Below are positions 31,038-41,179 of a DNA stretch of 64,000 nucleotides, in pieces (within the stretch, counting starts at the first letter, position 1; each line of letters begins with the position of its first letter). Source of the stretch: Advenella mandrilli (lineage in GTDB: Bacteria > Pseudomonadota > Gammaproteobacteria > Burkholderiales > Burkholderiaceae_B). Under the pieces are notes generated by a model. That model saw only the letters and a list, made by a program, of their open reading frames with translations, made no database searches and was not told where the DNA came from. Location: contig NZ_JAENGP010000002.1 in the NCBI RefSeq assembly GCF_016595155.1, positions 1 to 64,000 of the forward strand, in the 5' to 3' direction. The translations under genes and the position numbers were made by a program.

Positions 31038-34000
31038 ATGAAAAAGTCTGTCGCCCTGTTCCTGTTTGCCTTAGTCCTGCCATTTGCCGCCAGCGCCAAC
31101 CCTACCGCCCCTCAGTCTGTGGCTTGCTCTCCAGAAAAAACCGGCAGCACCTGCCAGAACGTGGCAAAAAAACCGTCACTTAACCTGGGGGCAGGCAACC
31201 CCATCCACCTTATTACCGGCAATAAATACCAGCAGGAAACTGATCTGCCCATGCGGGTTTCAGGCCTTGAGCTGGTGCGTTACTACAATTCTTTGGGCGC
31301 CAACAAAACCCTGCTTGGCGAAGGTTGGTCACATTCTTATGAAACCCGCCTGTGGTTTGCCGGCGGGAAACCGCAAATTGTGCACGCGGACGGTTCTCGC
31401 ACCCTGTTCCAGCCACGACAGGGAGACACTGCCCTGGCCCGGGAAAGCAACCATGGCAAGCTTATTTACCAACACCAGGATCACACATGGACATGGCAAT
31501 TAAAACCCGGTCTCGAAAAAACATTCAATGCCAAAGGCAGGCTCATTACCATCAAGTTGCCCGGACTGGCAACCCTACACATTACTCGCGATGAAACCCC
31601 GGGCCCAACCCAGGGTGCCATTCTGGAAGTGCATGGCGGTAAACAGGAAAAGCTGGTTTTTCACTATGAAACCATCAACGATACAGCCAGACTCAGCCGC
31701 ATTGAAACCCCTGCCGGGCTGTTTTTGTACCGACACGACCAACCCAAGGATCATCAGGGACAGCGCCTGACCGGTATGCTACGCCCTGACAATATGGGTA
31801 AAACCTATTTTCATGAACCCGAACACCAGCATGGCAACCCTTTTCTACTGACTGGCATCAGCATTCATGACAGCAGCGGAAAAAACGCGCTCAGAACCAA
31901 CTCATGGGCTTATAACGACAAGGGAAAAGCCATACGCTCCATTCAAGGCTCACAAACAGACACCCGGCTTCGTCTTGATTTTGAATACCTTGCCACACCC
32001 GGCACAGAAAATACCAAAGGCCTTACCCGCATTACCGATACCGAGGGTAATATTACCGATATGCATACCTCCATCAAAGGTGGTAATTATGTGCTTGAAG
32101 ATGTCATGGGCCATGGCTGCCATGGTTGTGCTGCAGCTGGCACGCAGGCCCGTTATGATGAACAAGGCAACCTAACGCTCATTAATGGAACACATATCCA
32201 GCGTAATGAGCAAGGGCATGTTTCTCAACTCTCCATCCCCGACTCCCCCTGGGAAAACCTGCAGCTGAATTATGAAAAAGACCGGCAAGCTTCCTGGTTC
32301 AGCAATATTACCGGTACTGAAAAAATCAGTTTCAACGAAAAAAACCAGCCAATCCAGAAAACCTTTGCCAATGGCGACCAAGCTTTCTTTCAGTATGATG
32401 AAGACGGGCACCTGATAAAGGTGATGGAATCAAGCAAAAACAAGGCCAGGCCTGTAACCACAAAAATAGTATCAGAACCAAAAAATAATTTTTTTGCCAT
32501 TGAATATAGTGACGAAAATAACATCGAAAAAAAAGTGTACTTTACGCTGCAAAAAAACACGCTAAACATCCATACCAGCCGTCAAATAGAATGGTTATCC
32601 ACAAACAGGAAGGGCGTTGAGAACTGGATGCCCTCAATTAGATACGATGATGAATACACCTTTGAAAATGAAGGCAAAACCAAAATCCACCATTTACCCG
32701 AAGGGGGATACATCAGTTATTTTTACAATGAGGAAAATAAGCCGGAAACCATTATCTGGACTGAACAATCCGGCAAAAAACACCACTTGATTCTGGACTC
32801 CAACATTCCTGAAAAAGGCTATGTCCTGGGCAACCAGCTGGCCTTTCATGCCCTTAAAACCGAGTCAGGACAAACCCAGCTTAGCTTATGGAATAAAGAC
32901 AAACGGTTCTGGACACAGGCCCTGGATTTTTCCCCGGATAATACGCTGCGCAGCGAAACCATCATTGTGCCAGACGCAAAATACGAAGCAGGCCGCAATT
33001 ATGCCTATGATCCATCCCAAAGAATGATCAGCACCAAAACCAGTGCCCTATATAAAGAACAAGATTTGTCTGGCCTGCACCATTATGCCTGGAACAAGGA
33101 TGGCTCCAGTGCCGCTTATTTTAATGGCCGCGATACCATTAAACCCGCTATTGAACGTGATGCCAGCGGCCTGCCAATCAAAACGGGGGAACTTGAACTT
33201 GAGTATGGCCCCAATCGCAAACTGCATTACATTACTAAAAATAAAGCCTTCTTAGCCACCTACTTTTATGATGCGCATGGACAGCGAACCATCAAAACCA
33301 CCCCTGACGCGCATACCCATTATTACTATGATGAAAACCATTTACTGGTTGGAGAGTGGACTATCCAACGGGACAAGCTCACCACGCATGGTATCAATGA
33401 CAATATCAGCCGCCGTTATATTTATGCCGGTAAGCTGCCCGTTGCTTTCATAGAATATGAACGGGCGACTTTCCCTCTTAAGGTACTACCCACTGAGGAG
33501 ATACCCATGGATGACCCCAGGCGGCGTCCTCATCTGTCGAAGCTGTATTTCATTCATACCGACCACATCGGCCAGCCTTTCATGGTGACCGGCCAAGAAC
33601 AGAAAATCCACTGGCTGGCACACAATAGCCCCACCGGAAAAAGCCATATTCTGCACGCCGATATTGAATTCAATCTACGTTTACCCGGACAATACTATGA
33701 CCAGGAAACCGACTGGCACTACAACATGCACCGTTATTACGACCCGGAAGCCGGCCATTATCTGGAGCCTGACCCGATTGGACCCGTACCAAATAACGAC
33801 CCTTTTGGTTATGCTGCCCAGCAACCACGTCTGTTTATTGACCCCTTGGGATTGCTGCTGTTTGCATTTGATGGCACAGAAAATAACAAATATTCAAATA
33901 CCAATGTATTGAAGTTTACGAGGCTTTATATTGGAGACAAAAGCTATACCTCAGGAACAGGCAAGTTCCTTCCCACAACCCATACTGCTGGAATGCTTGA

Positions 34001-34931
34001 TGCCGCATTAGGTTATAACATCATGAACATTATTAACCATCAAATCAATGAATTGGTTAATACCATACCTAATACTTTTAACATTAATAACACTAATAAT
34101 CCCCTCTTGCCAATTGATATTATTGCTTTTTCACGTGGTTCGGCCATCGCCCTGATCTTTGCCAATATGCTGGCCGATCATACTGACGAACATGGTTTTT
34201 TCTCGATGGAATGGACCTCTCTTCTTCATGGAAAAAGAAAAGACACAATCAATGCCTGCCTTGACCTGCGCTTTATCGGTTTATTCGACAATGTACCGCA
34301 AATAGGTTACCTGGGAAATTTAAACGACCTTTACACATATACCGTTCCTGACTCATGGGACTGGATTGCCCATGCTGCTTCCCTGAACGAACACCGTAAA
34401 TTATTTCCCCTTACCCCATTAGTGGGAGAAGGAAATAACTGGATAGAGCAAGGCTTCATAGGAGCCCATTCCGATGTTGGCGGTTTCACCTGGCAATCAG
34501 ACCTCAAAGACCGGCTCAACCCGAAAAAAGGCCAATACGGAGATCTTGGTGATATACCTCTGGCATGGATGGTATGGCAAGCAGAACAGGCGGGGGCTTC
34601 CATGGAATCCTTAAGCAACCCATCAACACAGACCCAACCATTCAGTGGTATTGACAACCCTGTACTGCATGGTACACCTGCCAGAAGCTCGCCAAATCCT
34701 GACCTGGACCGGTACATACAAGAGCCCGGGAGTAATGCTACCGACAAATATCAACGGGAACATGCCACGCTTGGCCAAGCAGCCCGTCAGGAAGTGGAAA
34801 AATTCATTACCCGCTTCCCCGTAGACACCTCAGAAGATAGCCTACTTTCACAAAAAATTATTGGAACCGTAGATGCAACGCATTATGTAACGTGGCTAGA
34901 AAACGAACTCGGCTGGGACTCCCCATTTTAA
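31038..34931 (+). CDS. Rhs-family protein with Sec signal and C-terminal DUF2235/Tle1-like lipase domain
   Basis: Protein of 1297 aa. A Sec signal peptide (MKKSVALFLFALVLPFAASA) is followed by a DUF6531-like segment (GNPIHLITGNKYQQETDLPM), YD/RHS-type repeats, and the Rhs core near residues 870-935 (LPGQYYDQETDWHYNMHRYY, ending at IDPLGLL). The variable C-terminus starts right after that motif. It reads FAFDGTENN (about 943), AFSRGSA with the presumed nucleophile Ser (about 1031), FDNVP (about 1083) and IGAHSDVGG (about 1141). This Ser-Asp-His layout fits DUF2235, the domain of Tle1 phospholipase effectors; the first Gly of GFSRG is Ala here. No VgrG, PAAR or other type VI gene is nearby, so Sec export is more likely. 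Confidence 0.85.
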   Translation: MKKSVALFLFALVLPFAASANPTAPQSVACSPEKTGSTCQNVAKKPSLNLGAGNPIHLITGNKYQQETDLPMRVSGLELVRYYNSLGANKTLLGEGWSHSYETRLWFAGGKPQIVHADGSRTLFQPRQGDTALARESNHGKLIYQHQDHTWTWQLKPGLEKTFNAKGRLITIKLPGLATLHITRDETPGPTQGAILEVHGGKQEKLVFHYETINDTARLSRIETPAGLFLYRHDQPKDHQGQRLTGMLRPDNMGKTYFHEPEHQHGNPFLLTGISIHDSSGKNALRTNSWAYNDKGKAIRSIQGSQTDTRLRLDFEYLATPGTENTKGLTRITDTEGNITDMHTSIKGGNYVLEDVMGHGCHGCAAAGTQARYDEQGNLTLINGTHIQRNEQGHVSQLSIPDSPWENLQLNYEKDRQASWFSNITGTEKISFNEKNQPIQKTFANGDQAFFQYDEDGHLIKVMESSKNKARPVTTKIVSEPKNNFFAIEYSDENNIEKKVYFTLQKNTLNIHTSRQIEWLSTNRKGVENWMPSIRYDDEYTFENEGKTKIHHLPEGGYISYFYNEENKPETIIWTEQSGKKHHLILDSNIPEKGYVLGNQLAFHALKTESGQTQLSLWNKDKRFWTQALDFSPDNTLRSETIIVPDAKYEAGRNYAYDPSQRMISTKTSALYKEQDLSGLHHYAWNKDGSSAAYFNGRDTIKPAIERDASGLPIKTGELELEYGPNRKLHYITKNKAFLATYFYDAHGQRTIKTTPDAHTHYYYDENHLLVGEWTIQRDKLTTHGINDNISRRYIYAGKLPVAFIEYERATFPLKVLPTEEIPMDDPRRRPHLSKLYFIHTDHIGQPFMVTGQEQKIHWLAHNSPTGKSHILHADIEFNLRLPGQYYDQETDWHYNMHRYYDPEAGHYLEPDPIGPVPNNDPFGYAAQQPRLFIDPLGLLLFAFDGTENNKYSNTNVLKFTRLYIGDKSYTSGTGKFLPTTHTAGMLDAALGYNIMNIINHQINELVNTIPNTFNINNTNNPLLPIDIIAFSRGSAIALIFANMLADHTDEHGFFSMEWTSLLHGKRKDTINACLDLRFIGLFDNVPQIGYLGNLNDLYTYTVPDSWDWIAHAASLNEHRKLFPLTPLVGEGNNWIEQGFIGAHSDVGGFTWQSDLKDRLNPKKGQYGDLGDIPLAWMVWQAEQAGASMESLSNPSTQTQPFSGIDNPVLHGTPARSSPNPDLDRYIQEPGSNATDKYQREHATLGQAARQEVEKFITRFPVDTSEDSLLSQKIIGTVDATHYVTWLENELGWDSPF

Positions 34932-35040
34932 AACATTAATAAGCCACGTGAATATGATAAGGACAAAGAATATCCAACGCTGTTCTCACAAACAGCTTGC
35001 CTACCCAACAAAAAATATAAGCTTAAAATAATTTGGTAAA

Positions 35041-37275
35041 ATGAAAAAAATCCTCCTCCTGCTATTTCCGTTTGCCTGCCATGCCAACACAACTTCTGTT
35101 GATGCCGTTATCCGTCTAAGCAACATCAGCAGCACCGAAACCTACGGCACCAATGAAAAAAACCAGCTTATCCTGCAAGCGTTTTCCAATGGTGACAAAA
35201 TACAATTTGCCTATGATGAAAAAGGAAAATTAAACTATATAAACAAACTAAAGAACGGCAGCCAATGGGCTGATACGGTCAAGCTGGAATATAACGACCG
35301 AAGCAAGGCAACTTTACAGGATAATAAGAAAATTCTTGCCTTTAATAGACTCAATGAGGATGTCGTTGCGATAAAATCACTCAGACATTTAATTCCGCTG
35401 AACTCAATCATACAAATCAGCTATCACGACTATTACCGCATAGTCAAAGACACACAAACCATCGAACATATCCTGCCTGAAGGCGGCATGCTGACCTACC
35501 GCCATGACAGCGACAATAAAATCAAAGAAATCCTTTGGACCCCACGGTATGGCCAAAAAACCCGATCCATTCTGAACACCAGCATCCATGCTCCCGGCTA
35601 TATCTTTGGCAACCAGCTGGTATTTCGTGCGCAATCCAAAACACCAGCAAAAACCCAGCTAAGCTTATGGAATGCCTACCGGAAACAACCGGTTTGGACC
35701 CAGGAGCTGAACTTTTCCACCGATGGCACTTTGACTGAAGAACGAACCAGTCTGCCTGCCAGGCAACTGCACAGCACAAGCCGGTATTCATACGATTCAC
35801 AAAAACGGCTAATAAACGCAACCGTCAATACACAGCATTATCAGCAAAACACCACCAGCCGCTACCAATATAGCTGGAACCCCGATGGTTCCAATGACTC
35901 TTACACCAAAGACGCAAGCACCGCCACACCACAAATATCTCGGGACGCCAGCGGCCTGCCAACAAAGGTCGGCAATAAAAGCATTGAATTCGACAATGAC
36001 CGAAAACCCGCGAAAATCACCCTGGATGAAAATGTTGTGGCTGAATACAGCTATAACTTCCAGGGCCAAAGAGTTATGAAATATCTCGCTGACCGCGCCA
36101 CCTTTTTCTATTATGAAAACAACCGCTTAATAGGTGAATGGGGTATTCATGCCCATCACGATGACTCGATTTATGCCAATAACGGTGCCATTAGTCGCCG
36201 CTATATTTATGCCGGACAACTGCCCGTTGCATTTATAGAGTATAGCGGTGGGTATTTTTACGGACATGATGATGCCAGATTATTCCTGAATCCCGGCTCT
36301 AACACTTTTGGTGATGACATTCCCGCCTGGATAAAGCCTTATCTTGTCCGGATGGCCATACCCCTTAACCAGCGTACCGCAAAGCTTTTCTTCATCCATG
36401 CCGACCATATCGGCCAACCCTTCATGGTTACGGATGAGACCCGCAATATCCGCTGGTTAGCCCAAAACAGCCCAACAGGAGAAAGCCGCATCCTTCATGC
36501 CGATATTGAATTCAACCTGCGCCTGCCCGGCCAGTATTACGACAAAGAAACCGGCTGGCATTACAATGGAAATCGCTACTACGACCCGGCTGCCGGTCAC
36601 TATCTTGAACCTGAAGTGGCAGGCGTAAAAACTGGCCTTCCGCCTTTTGCTTATGCCAACCATCAGCCACGCAGATTTATTAACCCCTTGGGTTTATTTC
36701 CGATTGCTTTTGATGATGCAGGCAAAAAAGCGTACGAAAGCACCAGCCTTGATCAAATCAAGGCACTTTATACAAAAGGGTCCGATTATTACGCAGAGCC
36801 ACAAATACTCTTTGACAGAGCTGCCAAAGCAGCTGCCCTGAATATAATCCAGGCACACAACAACACCGGCGCACCATTTCCGCTTACGACACCCACTGAC
36901 AACAATAAGCCAATCAACCTACCGCCACAGCCTGAAAACCAGAAGCAACAAACGTTTTTAGGCCCGCATGCCGCTATTAGCGGGGCCATTAAAAGTGGAT
37001 CACGCCAAGCGTCCCCCACATCACAGCCAGGCATGTACAGCGATTTTTCCACCCTTCCCCTGACGTGGGTAGACTGGCGTAAAGAAAATGCCCCACAAAA
37101 CTGTAATACTGTCAGTAACGATGCCGCTGCCAGAGAGCAAAAACTGGCCAATACCCCCGACAGCACGTATTACCGACACCATCCCGACCTTAGCCCACAC
37201 ACCCGGGAAAACCTGGAACAACTCATTAACCGCATTCCCGAAAACACCTCCTGGATTTCGCTACCCGGGCAGTAA
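35041..37275 (+). CDS. Shorter Rhs paralogue with degenerate lipase domain
   Basis: Protein of 744 aa. It has a signal-like start (MKKILLLLFPFACHA) but lacks the DUF6531 part and most N-terminal repeats. From about residue 30 it parallels the second half of the preceding protein, including GNQLVFRAQ, RRYIYAGQLPVAFIEY and HADHIGQPFMVT. The core ends with EPEVAG instead of EPDPIG, then INPLGLF. The C-terminus keeps counterparts of the lipase start (IAFDDAGKKAY) and of the later segment (FLGPHAAISGA, DFSTLPLTWVDW). About 100 residues with the SRGS nucleophile and FDN motif are gone. The frame is intact. It may be a decayed duplicate, or a non-catalytic partner of the first protein. Confidence 0.75.
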   Translation: MKKILLLLFPFACHANTTSVDAVIRLSNISSTETYGTNEKNQLILQAFSNGDKIQFAYDEKGKLNYINKLKNGSQWADTVKLEYNDRSKATLQDNKKILAFNRLNEDVVAIKSLRHLIPLNSIIQISYHDYYRIVKDTQTIEHILPEGGMLTYRHDSDNKIKEILWTPRYGQKTRSILNTSIHAPGYIFGNQLVFRAQSKTPAKTQLSLWNAYRKQPVWTQELNFSTDGTLTEERTSLPARQLHSTSRYSYDSQKRLINATVNTQHYQQNTTSRYQYSWNPDGSNDSYTKDASTATPQISRDASGLPTKVGNKSIEFDNDRKPAKITLDENVVAEYSYNFQGQRVMKYLADRATFFYYENNRLIGEWGIHAHHDDSIYANNGAISRRYIYAGQLPVAFIEYSGGYFYGHDDARLFLNPGSNTFGDDIPAWIKPYLVRMAIPLNQRTAKLFFIHADHIGQPFMVTDETRNIRWLAQNSPTGESRILHADIEFNLRLPGQYYDKETGWHYNGNRYYDPAAGHYLEPEVAGVKTGLPPFAYANHQPRRFINPLGLFPIAFDDAGKKAYESTSLDQIKALYTKGSDYYAEPQILFDRAAKAAALNIIQAHNNTGAPFPLTTPTDNNKPINLPPQPENQKQQTFLGPHAAISGAIKSGSRQASPTSQPGMYSDFSTLPLTWVDWRKENAPQNCNTVSNDAAAREQKLANTPDSTYYRHHPDLSPHTRENLEQLINRIPENTSWISLPGQ

Positions 37276-37304
37276 TAGGCCAGCCTTGATTTGGCAAAAA
37301 AAAC

Positions 37305-37340
37305 AAACCCCTCCTGCTCAACACAAAAGGGGTTTACCAA
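37305..37340. terminator. Bidirectional intrinsic terminator
   Basis: AAACCCCT (37305-37312) pairs with AGGGGTTT (37328-37335). An A-rich stretch lies to its left. It separates the Rhs gene and the convergent BamE-like ORF and can stop both, with the better T-run on the minus strand. Confidence 0.6.
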
Positions 37341-37369
37341 CTGGCCAAAACCAACTCCTTCAAACGTTA

Positions 37370-37627
37370 CTATTGGGTAACGCTAAAGTCGTGCACGCGA
37401 TTATTGGTAAAGTGGATATTCAGTTGACGCTTGGTAGACATTGCATTGCCAGCGGTACCCAGCCCCAAAGAACTCATGGCAGTACTGAACAAGGCATTAT
37501 CATCGGACTCATCATAGGACCAATAATTAGGCCCTTTCGCACCATCATCCCGATAGGACGGTTGGCCAAAGAGGCTGAGGATGTCATCAGACGTTGTAAC
37601 ACCGGGCTTAATCTGGGTACAAAACAC
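37370..37627 (-). CDS. SmpA/OmlA (BamE-like) domain fragment
   Basis: An 85-codon ORF with a GTG start. KPGVTTSDDILSLFGQPSYR is the typical start of SmpA/OmlA-type lipoprotein domains, and WSYDESDDNA and LNIHFTNNRVHDFSV fit the following strands. The lipoprotein signal expected before the Cys is missing: the frame runs into a stop about 17 codons upstream, with no Met or hydrophobic segment. It is probably a gene that lost its 5' part, perhaps when the Rhs block was inserted. A short cytoplasmic protein cannot be excluded. Confidence 0.5.
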   Translation of the reverse strand: MFCTQIKPGVTTSDDILSLFGQPSYRDDGAKGPNYWSYDESDDNALFSTAMSSLGLGTAGNAMSTKRQLNIHFTNNRVHDFSVTQ

Positions 37628-37816
37628 TTGCCATATCCACTCCCGCTTCCAGCGCTAAAGGAAACAAGGTAACAACGATCTGGCCGTTAAAAACGGTCAA
37701 TATGCTATGATTATGTCAATTTTCAAGATTCATTAAACAGGCTGGCAGGCCGCTGCTGTTCATGGCAATCATCGTGTCGCCGGCTTTTTTACCACTTTTT
37801 TATACAGTCAACTCCT

Positions 37817-39499
37817 ATGCTCCCAGAGCTACAACAAAAAATCCAGGCCGCGCTGGCCACCGCTGTTGAAGGCATTCTGCCCGGCAGCAACCCGGTTATC
37901 AAACTGGAACGCCCCAAACAACCCGAACATGGCGATATTGCCACCAACGTTGCCATGCAACTGGCCAAGCCCAACAAACGCAATCCGCGTGAACTGGCGC
38001 AGGAAATCGTTAGTGCCCTGCTGGGTAATGAAAACACGAAATCTTTTCTGGCTGCCGCTGAAATTGCCGGGCCGGGTTTTATCAACCTGCGTCTTACCCA
38101 GGCCACCCATCAGGCCGTGGCCAATGTCATTGCCCAACAGGGCAGTGCTTATGGCAATGCCGCCAGCAATGGGGAAAGCGTGATTGTTGAATTCGTTTCC
38201 GCCAACCCCACCGGCCCGCTGCACGTTGGGCATGCCCGCCAGGCTGCGCTGGGTGACTGCATTTGCCGCCTGTATTCCGCCAGTGGCTATCAAGTACACC
38301 GCGAGTTCTATTACAACGATGCCGGCAACCAGATCAACAACCTGACCATCAGTGTCCAGGCCCACGGCAAAGGCATTACCCCTGATTCAGACGCCTATCC
38401 TGCCGATGGCTACCGTGGCGCCTATATTGCCGACATTGCCCGCGACTTTCTTGATAAAAAATCAGTCGAAGCCGATGGCAAAACCGTTACCGCTTCCGGC
38501 GATATCAACAACATGGACGATATCCGCCATTTTGCCGTTGCCTATCTGCGCCATGAACAGGATCTGGACCTGCAAGCGTTCAACCTGCAATTTGACAACT
38601 ACTATCTGGAAAGCTCTTTGTACAGCGATGGCAAAGTAGCTGATACGGTACAAAAGCTGATTGAAAGCGGCTATACCTACGAACATGAAAACGCGCTGTG
38701 GCTTAAAACCACCGAATTGGGTACTGGCGACGACAAAGACCGCGTCATGCGCAAATCCGATGGCGGCTATACCTACTTTGTACCCGATGTGGCCTACCAC
38801 GTGACCAAATGGCAGCGTGGCTACAACCATGCCGTCAATATCCAGGGCAGCGACCACCATGGTACGGTGGCGCGCGTGCGTGCCGGCCTGCAGGCCCTTA
38901 ACATGGGCATTCCCAAAGACTACCCCGCCTATATCCTGCATAAAATGGTCAAGGTCATGCGCGGTGGCCAGGAAGTCAAAATTTCCAAACGGGCTGGCAG
39001 TTATGTAACGATGCGCGACCTGATCGAATGGGTTGGGCAAGACGCCGTGCGTTTTTTCCTGATCCAGCGCCGTGCCGATACCGAATTCGTTTTCGACATT
39101 GACCTGGCGCTTGCCAAGGGCGAAGAGAACCCGGTGTATTACGTTCAGTACGCACATGCCCGAATTTGCAAGATTTTACGTGACTCTGCCAACATGCTGG
39201 GTTATCTTAAAGATGCGGATGTTTCCCTGCTAACGGCTCCCTGCGAAATTACCCTGCTGCGCCGCCTGGCAGAACTGCCCAACGTCATTCAGTTGGCCGC
39301 AAAAGAGCTTGCCCCCCATCATATTGCCTTCTGGCTGCTGGACTGTGCCGCTGATTTCCATTCATGGTACAACGCCGAACGCATTATGGTAGAAGACCAG
39401 ACACTTAAACTGGCCCGTTTGCGCCTGGCCGACAGCACCCGCCAAGTCATTGCAAACGCCCTTAACCTGCTTGGGGTTAGCGCTCCAGAAAAAATGTAA
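37817..39499 (+). CDS. argS: Arginyl-tRNA synthetase
   Basis: Protein of 560 aa, a class I synthetase. The HIGH motif is [12 protein letters not shown] near residue 137 ([14 protein letters not shown]). The KMSKS equivalent appears as [11 protein letters not shown] near residue 393, and DALR-domain residues are at the C-terminus ([25 protein letters not shown]). It charges tRNA-Arg. The order argS, SPOR gene, dsbA is the one I know from Bordetella relatives. It is followed by the SPOR gene after one base. Confidence 0.96.
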   Translation: MLPELQQKIQAALATAVEGILPGSNPVIKLERPKQPEHGDIATNVAMQLAKPNKRNPRELAQEIVSALLGNENTKSFLAAAEIAGPGFINLRLTQATHQAVANVIAQQGSAYGNAASNGESVIVEFVSANPTGPLHVGHARQAALGDCICRLYSASGYQVHREFYYNDAGNQINNLTISVQAHGKGITPDSDAYPADGYRGAYIADIARDFLDKKSVEADGKTVTASGDINNMDDIRHFAVAYLRHEQDLDLQAFNLQFDNYYLESSLYSDGKVADTVQKLIESGYTYEHENALWLKTTELGTGDDKDRVMRKSDGGYTYFVPDVAYHVTKWQRGYNHAVNIQGSDHHGTVARVRAGLQALNMGIPKDYPAYILHKMVKVMRGGQEVKISKRAGSYVTMRDLIEWVGQDAVRFFLIQRRADTEFVFDIDLALAKGEENPVYYVQYAHARICKILRDSANMLGYLKDADVSLLTAPCEITLLRRLAELPNVIQLAAKELAPHHIAFWLLDCAADFHSWYNAERIMVEDQTLKLARLRLADSTRQVIANALNLLGVSAPEKM

Positions 39500-39500
39500 T

Positions 39501-40298
39501 ATGGCAAAAAGACGTACCACCCGATCCTCACCCTCAAGGTCCAGAAGCAGCAGCAACAGTAGCGGTTCGTTCTCGTCAATCCTGACGGGGCTTATTATCG
39601 GCCTTACCATTGCCGCAATTGCCGCTTTCATGCTTACCCGCACACCGGTACCCCTCAGGGACAACACGGGCAGTACGTCTTCTTCAGGCCTCAAAATGCC
39701 TGGCACCTCATCGCCCACAGTGGGCAGCATGTCGGCTGGCAAGCAGCCTTTAATAGACCCCAACGCCTGGCTCAGCAACGATGGCCGTATCACCAGCCAG
39801 CAAAATGCCGCCACAGGCACCAGCAATCCGCCCCCGATTCGCCCGTTAACACCGGCAGAACCGGCAAAAACGCCGCAGTCGGGCCAGTCACAAGACCAAA
39901 TTGCTTCATTAATCAAGCAGTTACCTGCTGCCAGCACACCTGCCCGGGCAAGTGCCGACACCAAAACAGCAACGCCTGCCAGCCCTGCCCCTGCCACCGA
40001 ACAAAAACTTGCCCTGACTGCCAAGGGTAAAGACATTCCACTTAATACTAATACCGCCAAACCCGCCACCACCAGTGGCCGCTATCTTCAGGTAGGCGCT
40101 TTTCGTAATGCCAAAGAGGCCGACTCTATCAGGGCGCGCATGATCCTGATGGGCTACAACGCGGAAATTACCAAAGTAACCGTTAATAATGTGGAAATAA
40201 ACCGGGTTCGGATTGGCCCCTTCAAGAACGATAATGAACTGAACCGCTCGCGCACCGAATTAAGCAAAGCGAAAATCAGCTCAACCATTGTTCGATAA
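39501..40298 (+). CDS. SPOR domain (FtsN-like) protein
   Basis: Protein of 265 aa. A short basic, Ser-rich cytoplasmic N-terminus is followed by one membrane segment (ILTGLIIGLTIAAIAAFML). A long Pro/Ala/Thr-rich periplasmic linker leads to a C-terminal SPOR domain in the last 75 residues (GRYLQVGAFRNAKEADSIRARM, INRVRIGPFKNDNEL). SPOR domains bind denuded peptidoglycan at the septum. The layout is that of FtsN-type division proteins. It starts one base after argS. Confidence 0.85.
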   Translation: MAKRRTTRSSPSRSRSSSNSSGSFSSILTGLIIGLTIAAIAAFMLTRTPVPLRDNTGSTSSSGLKMPGTSSPTVGSMSAGKQPLIDPNAWLSNDGRITSQQNAATGTSNPPPIRPLTPAEPAKTPQSGQSQDQIASLIKQLPAASTPARASADTKTATPASPAPATEQKLALTAKGKDIPLNTNTAKPATTSGRYLQVGAFRNAKEADSIRARMILMGYNAEITKVTVNNVEINRVRIGPFKNDNELNRSRTELSKAKISSTIVR

Positions 40299-40480
40299 AT
40301 AATGCACCAACGACCGGTTACATCGCGTTTCCATCAATACACGAGCTGAACTTTTTGTTTTATAACCTGTCTTACCAAGGTTTTTACGATAATTTTCCGC
40401 TATTTTCAACTAACTGCCCCATTAGCATGGACAGTTAGTACAACAAGCCCCTGATCAATACTTTTTAATGCGAATAAACA

Positions 40481-41122
40481 ATGATGCTTAAAACAATTTT
40501 CAAACACACGTTTTCCGCCCTGGCCATTATGGGTGCCGCCGCTTTTGTTCCAGCCATGGCCCAATCAGGTATTAAATACATCACGCTTGAAACCGCCCAG
40601 CCTTCTGATACCCCTGATAAAGTCGAAGTGCTTGAATTCTTCTCCTATAGCTGCTCACACTGCGCTGAAATGGAACCCCTGTTCCAGGACTGGAAAAAGA
40701 CATTACCTGATGATGTGGCGTTCATTCCCGTACCGGTCGCTTTCAACGCGTCCATGCAGCCCATGCAGCACCTGTATTACTCATTGGTGGCACTAGATAA
40801 ACAAGACCTGCACCCCCAGGTTTTTAACGCCATCCACAAACAGGGCAAAAAACTGTTCAACCGTGATGCCATTATTCAATGGGCTGAAGAACAGGGCATT
40901 AATAAAGACGAATTCATTGCCGCCTACGACTCTTTTGGTGTTTCAGCCAAAGCCAAGCGGGCAAGCGAACTGTCTGATACCTACCAGGTGCAGGCTACTC
41001 CTTCAATTGCCATTGGTGGCAAACACCTGACTTCACCCGGTATGACCGGCACCTATGCATCCAGCATCCTGGAAGCGCAAGACCTGTTAAACCAGATACT
41101 GGCAGAGAAAAAAGCAGATTAA
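40481..41122 (+). CDS. dsbA: Thiol:disulfide interchange protein DsbA
   Basis: Protein of 213 aa. A signal peptide (FSALAIMGAAAFVPAMA) is followed by the thioredoxin fold with active site CSHC (FFSYSCSHCAEMEPLF), the helical insert, and the cis-proline loop QVQATPSIAI. It forms disulfides in periplasmic proteins. CSHC is common in betaproteobacterial DsbA, whereas E. coli uses CPHC. It is preceded by a 180-bp gap with no further gene. A terminator-like hairpin lies just after the stop, inside the end of the convergent metC. Confidence 0.93.
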   Translation: MMLKTIFKHTFSALAIMGAAAFVPAMAQSGIKYITLETAQPSDTPDKVEVLEFFSYSCSHCAEMEPLFQDWKKTLPDDVAFIPVPVAFNASMQPMQHLYYSLVALDKQDLHPQVFNAIHKQGKKLFNRDAIIQWAEEQGINKDEFIAAYDSFGVSAKAKRASELSDTYQVQATPSIAIGGKHLTSPGMTGTYASSILEAQDLLNQILAEKKAD

Positions 41123-41140
41123 CCGCATCCCCCAAGCCAG

Positions 41141-41179
41141 GCCCGCCCAATCACATTCGTCAAATTGCGCGGGCTTTTT
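41141..41179 (+). terminator. Possible terminator after dsbA
   Basis: GCCCGC (41141-41146) pairs with GCGGGC (41169-41174), and five T follow. It overlaps the last codons of metC on the other strand. The loop of 22 nt is long, so strength is uncertain. Confidence 0.5.

Noticed and set aside
31038-37275. Type VI secretion cluster around the Rhs genes
   Set aside because: No VgrG, Hcp, PAAR, DUF4123 or structural type VI genes occur in the window.
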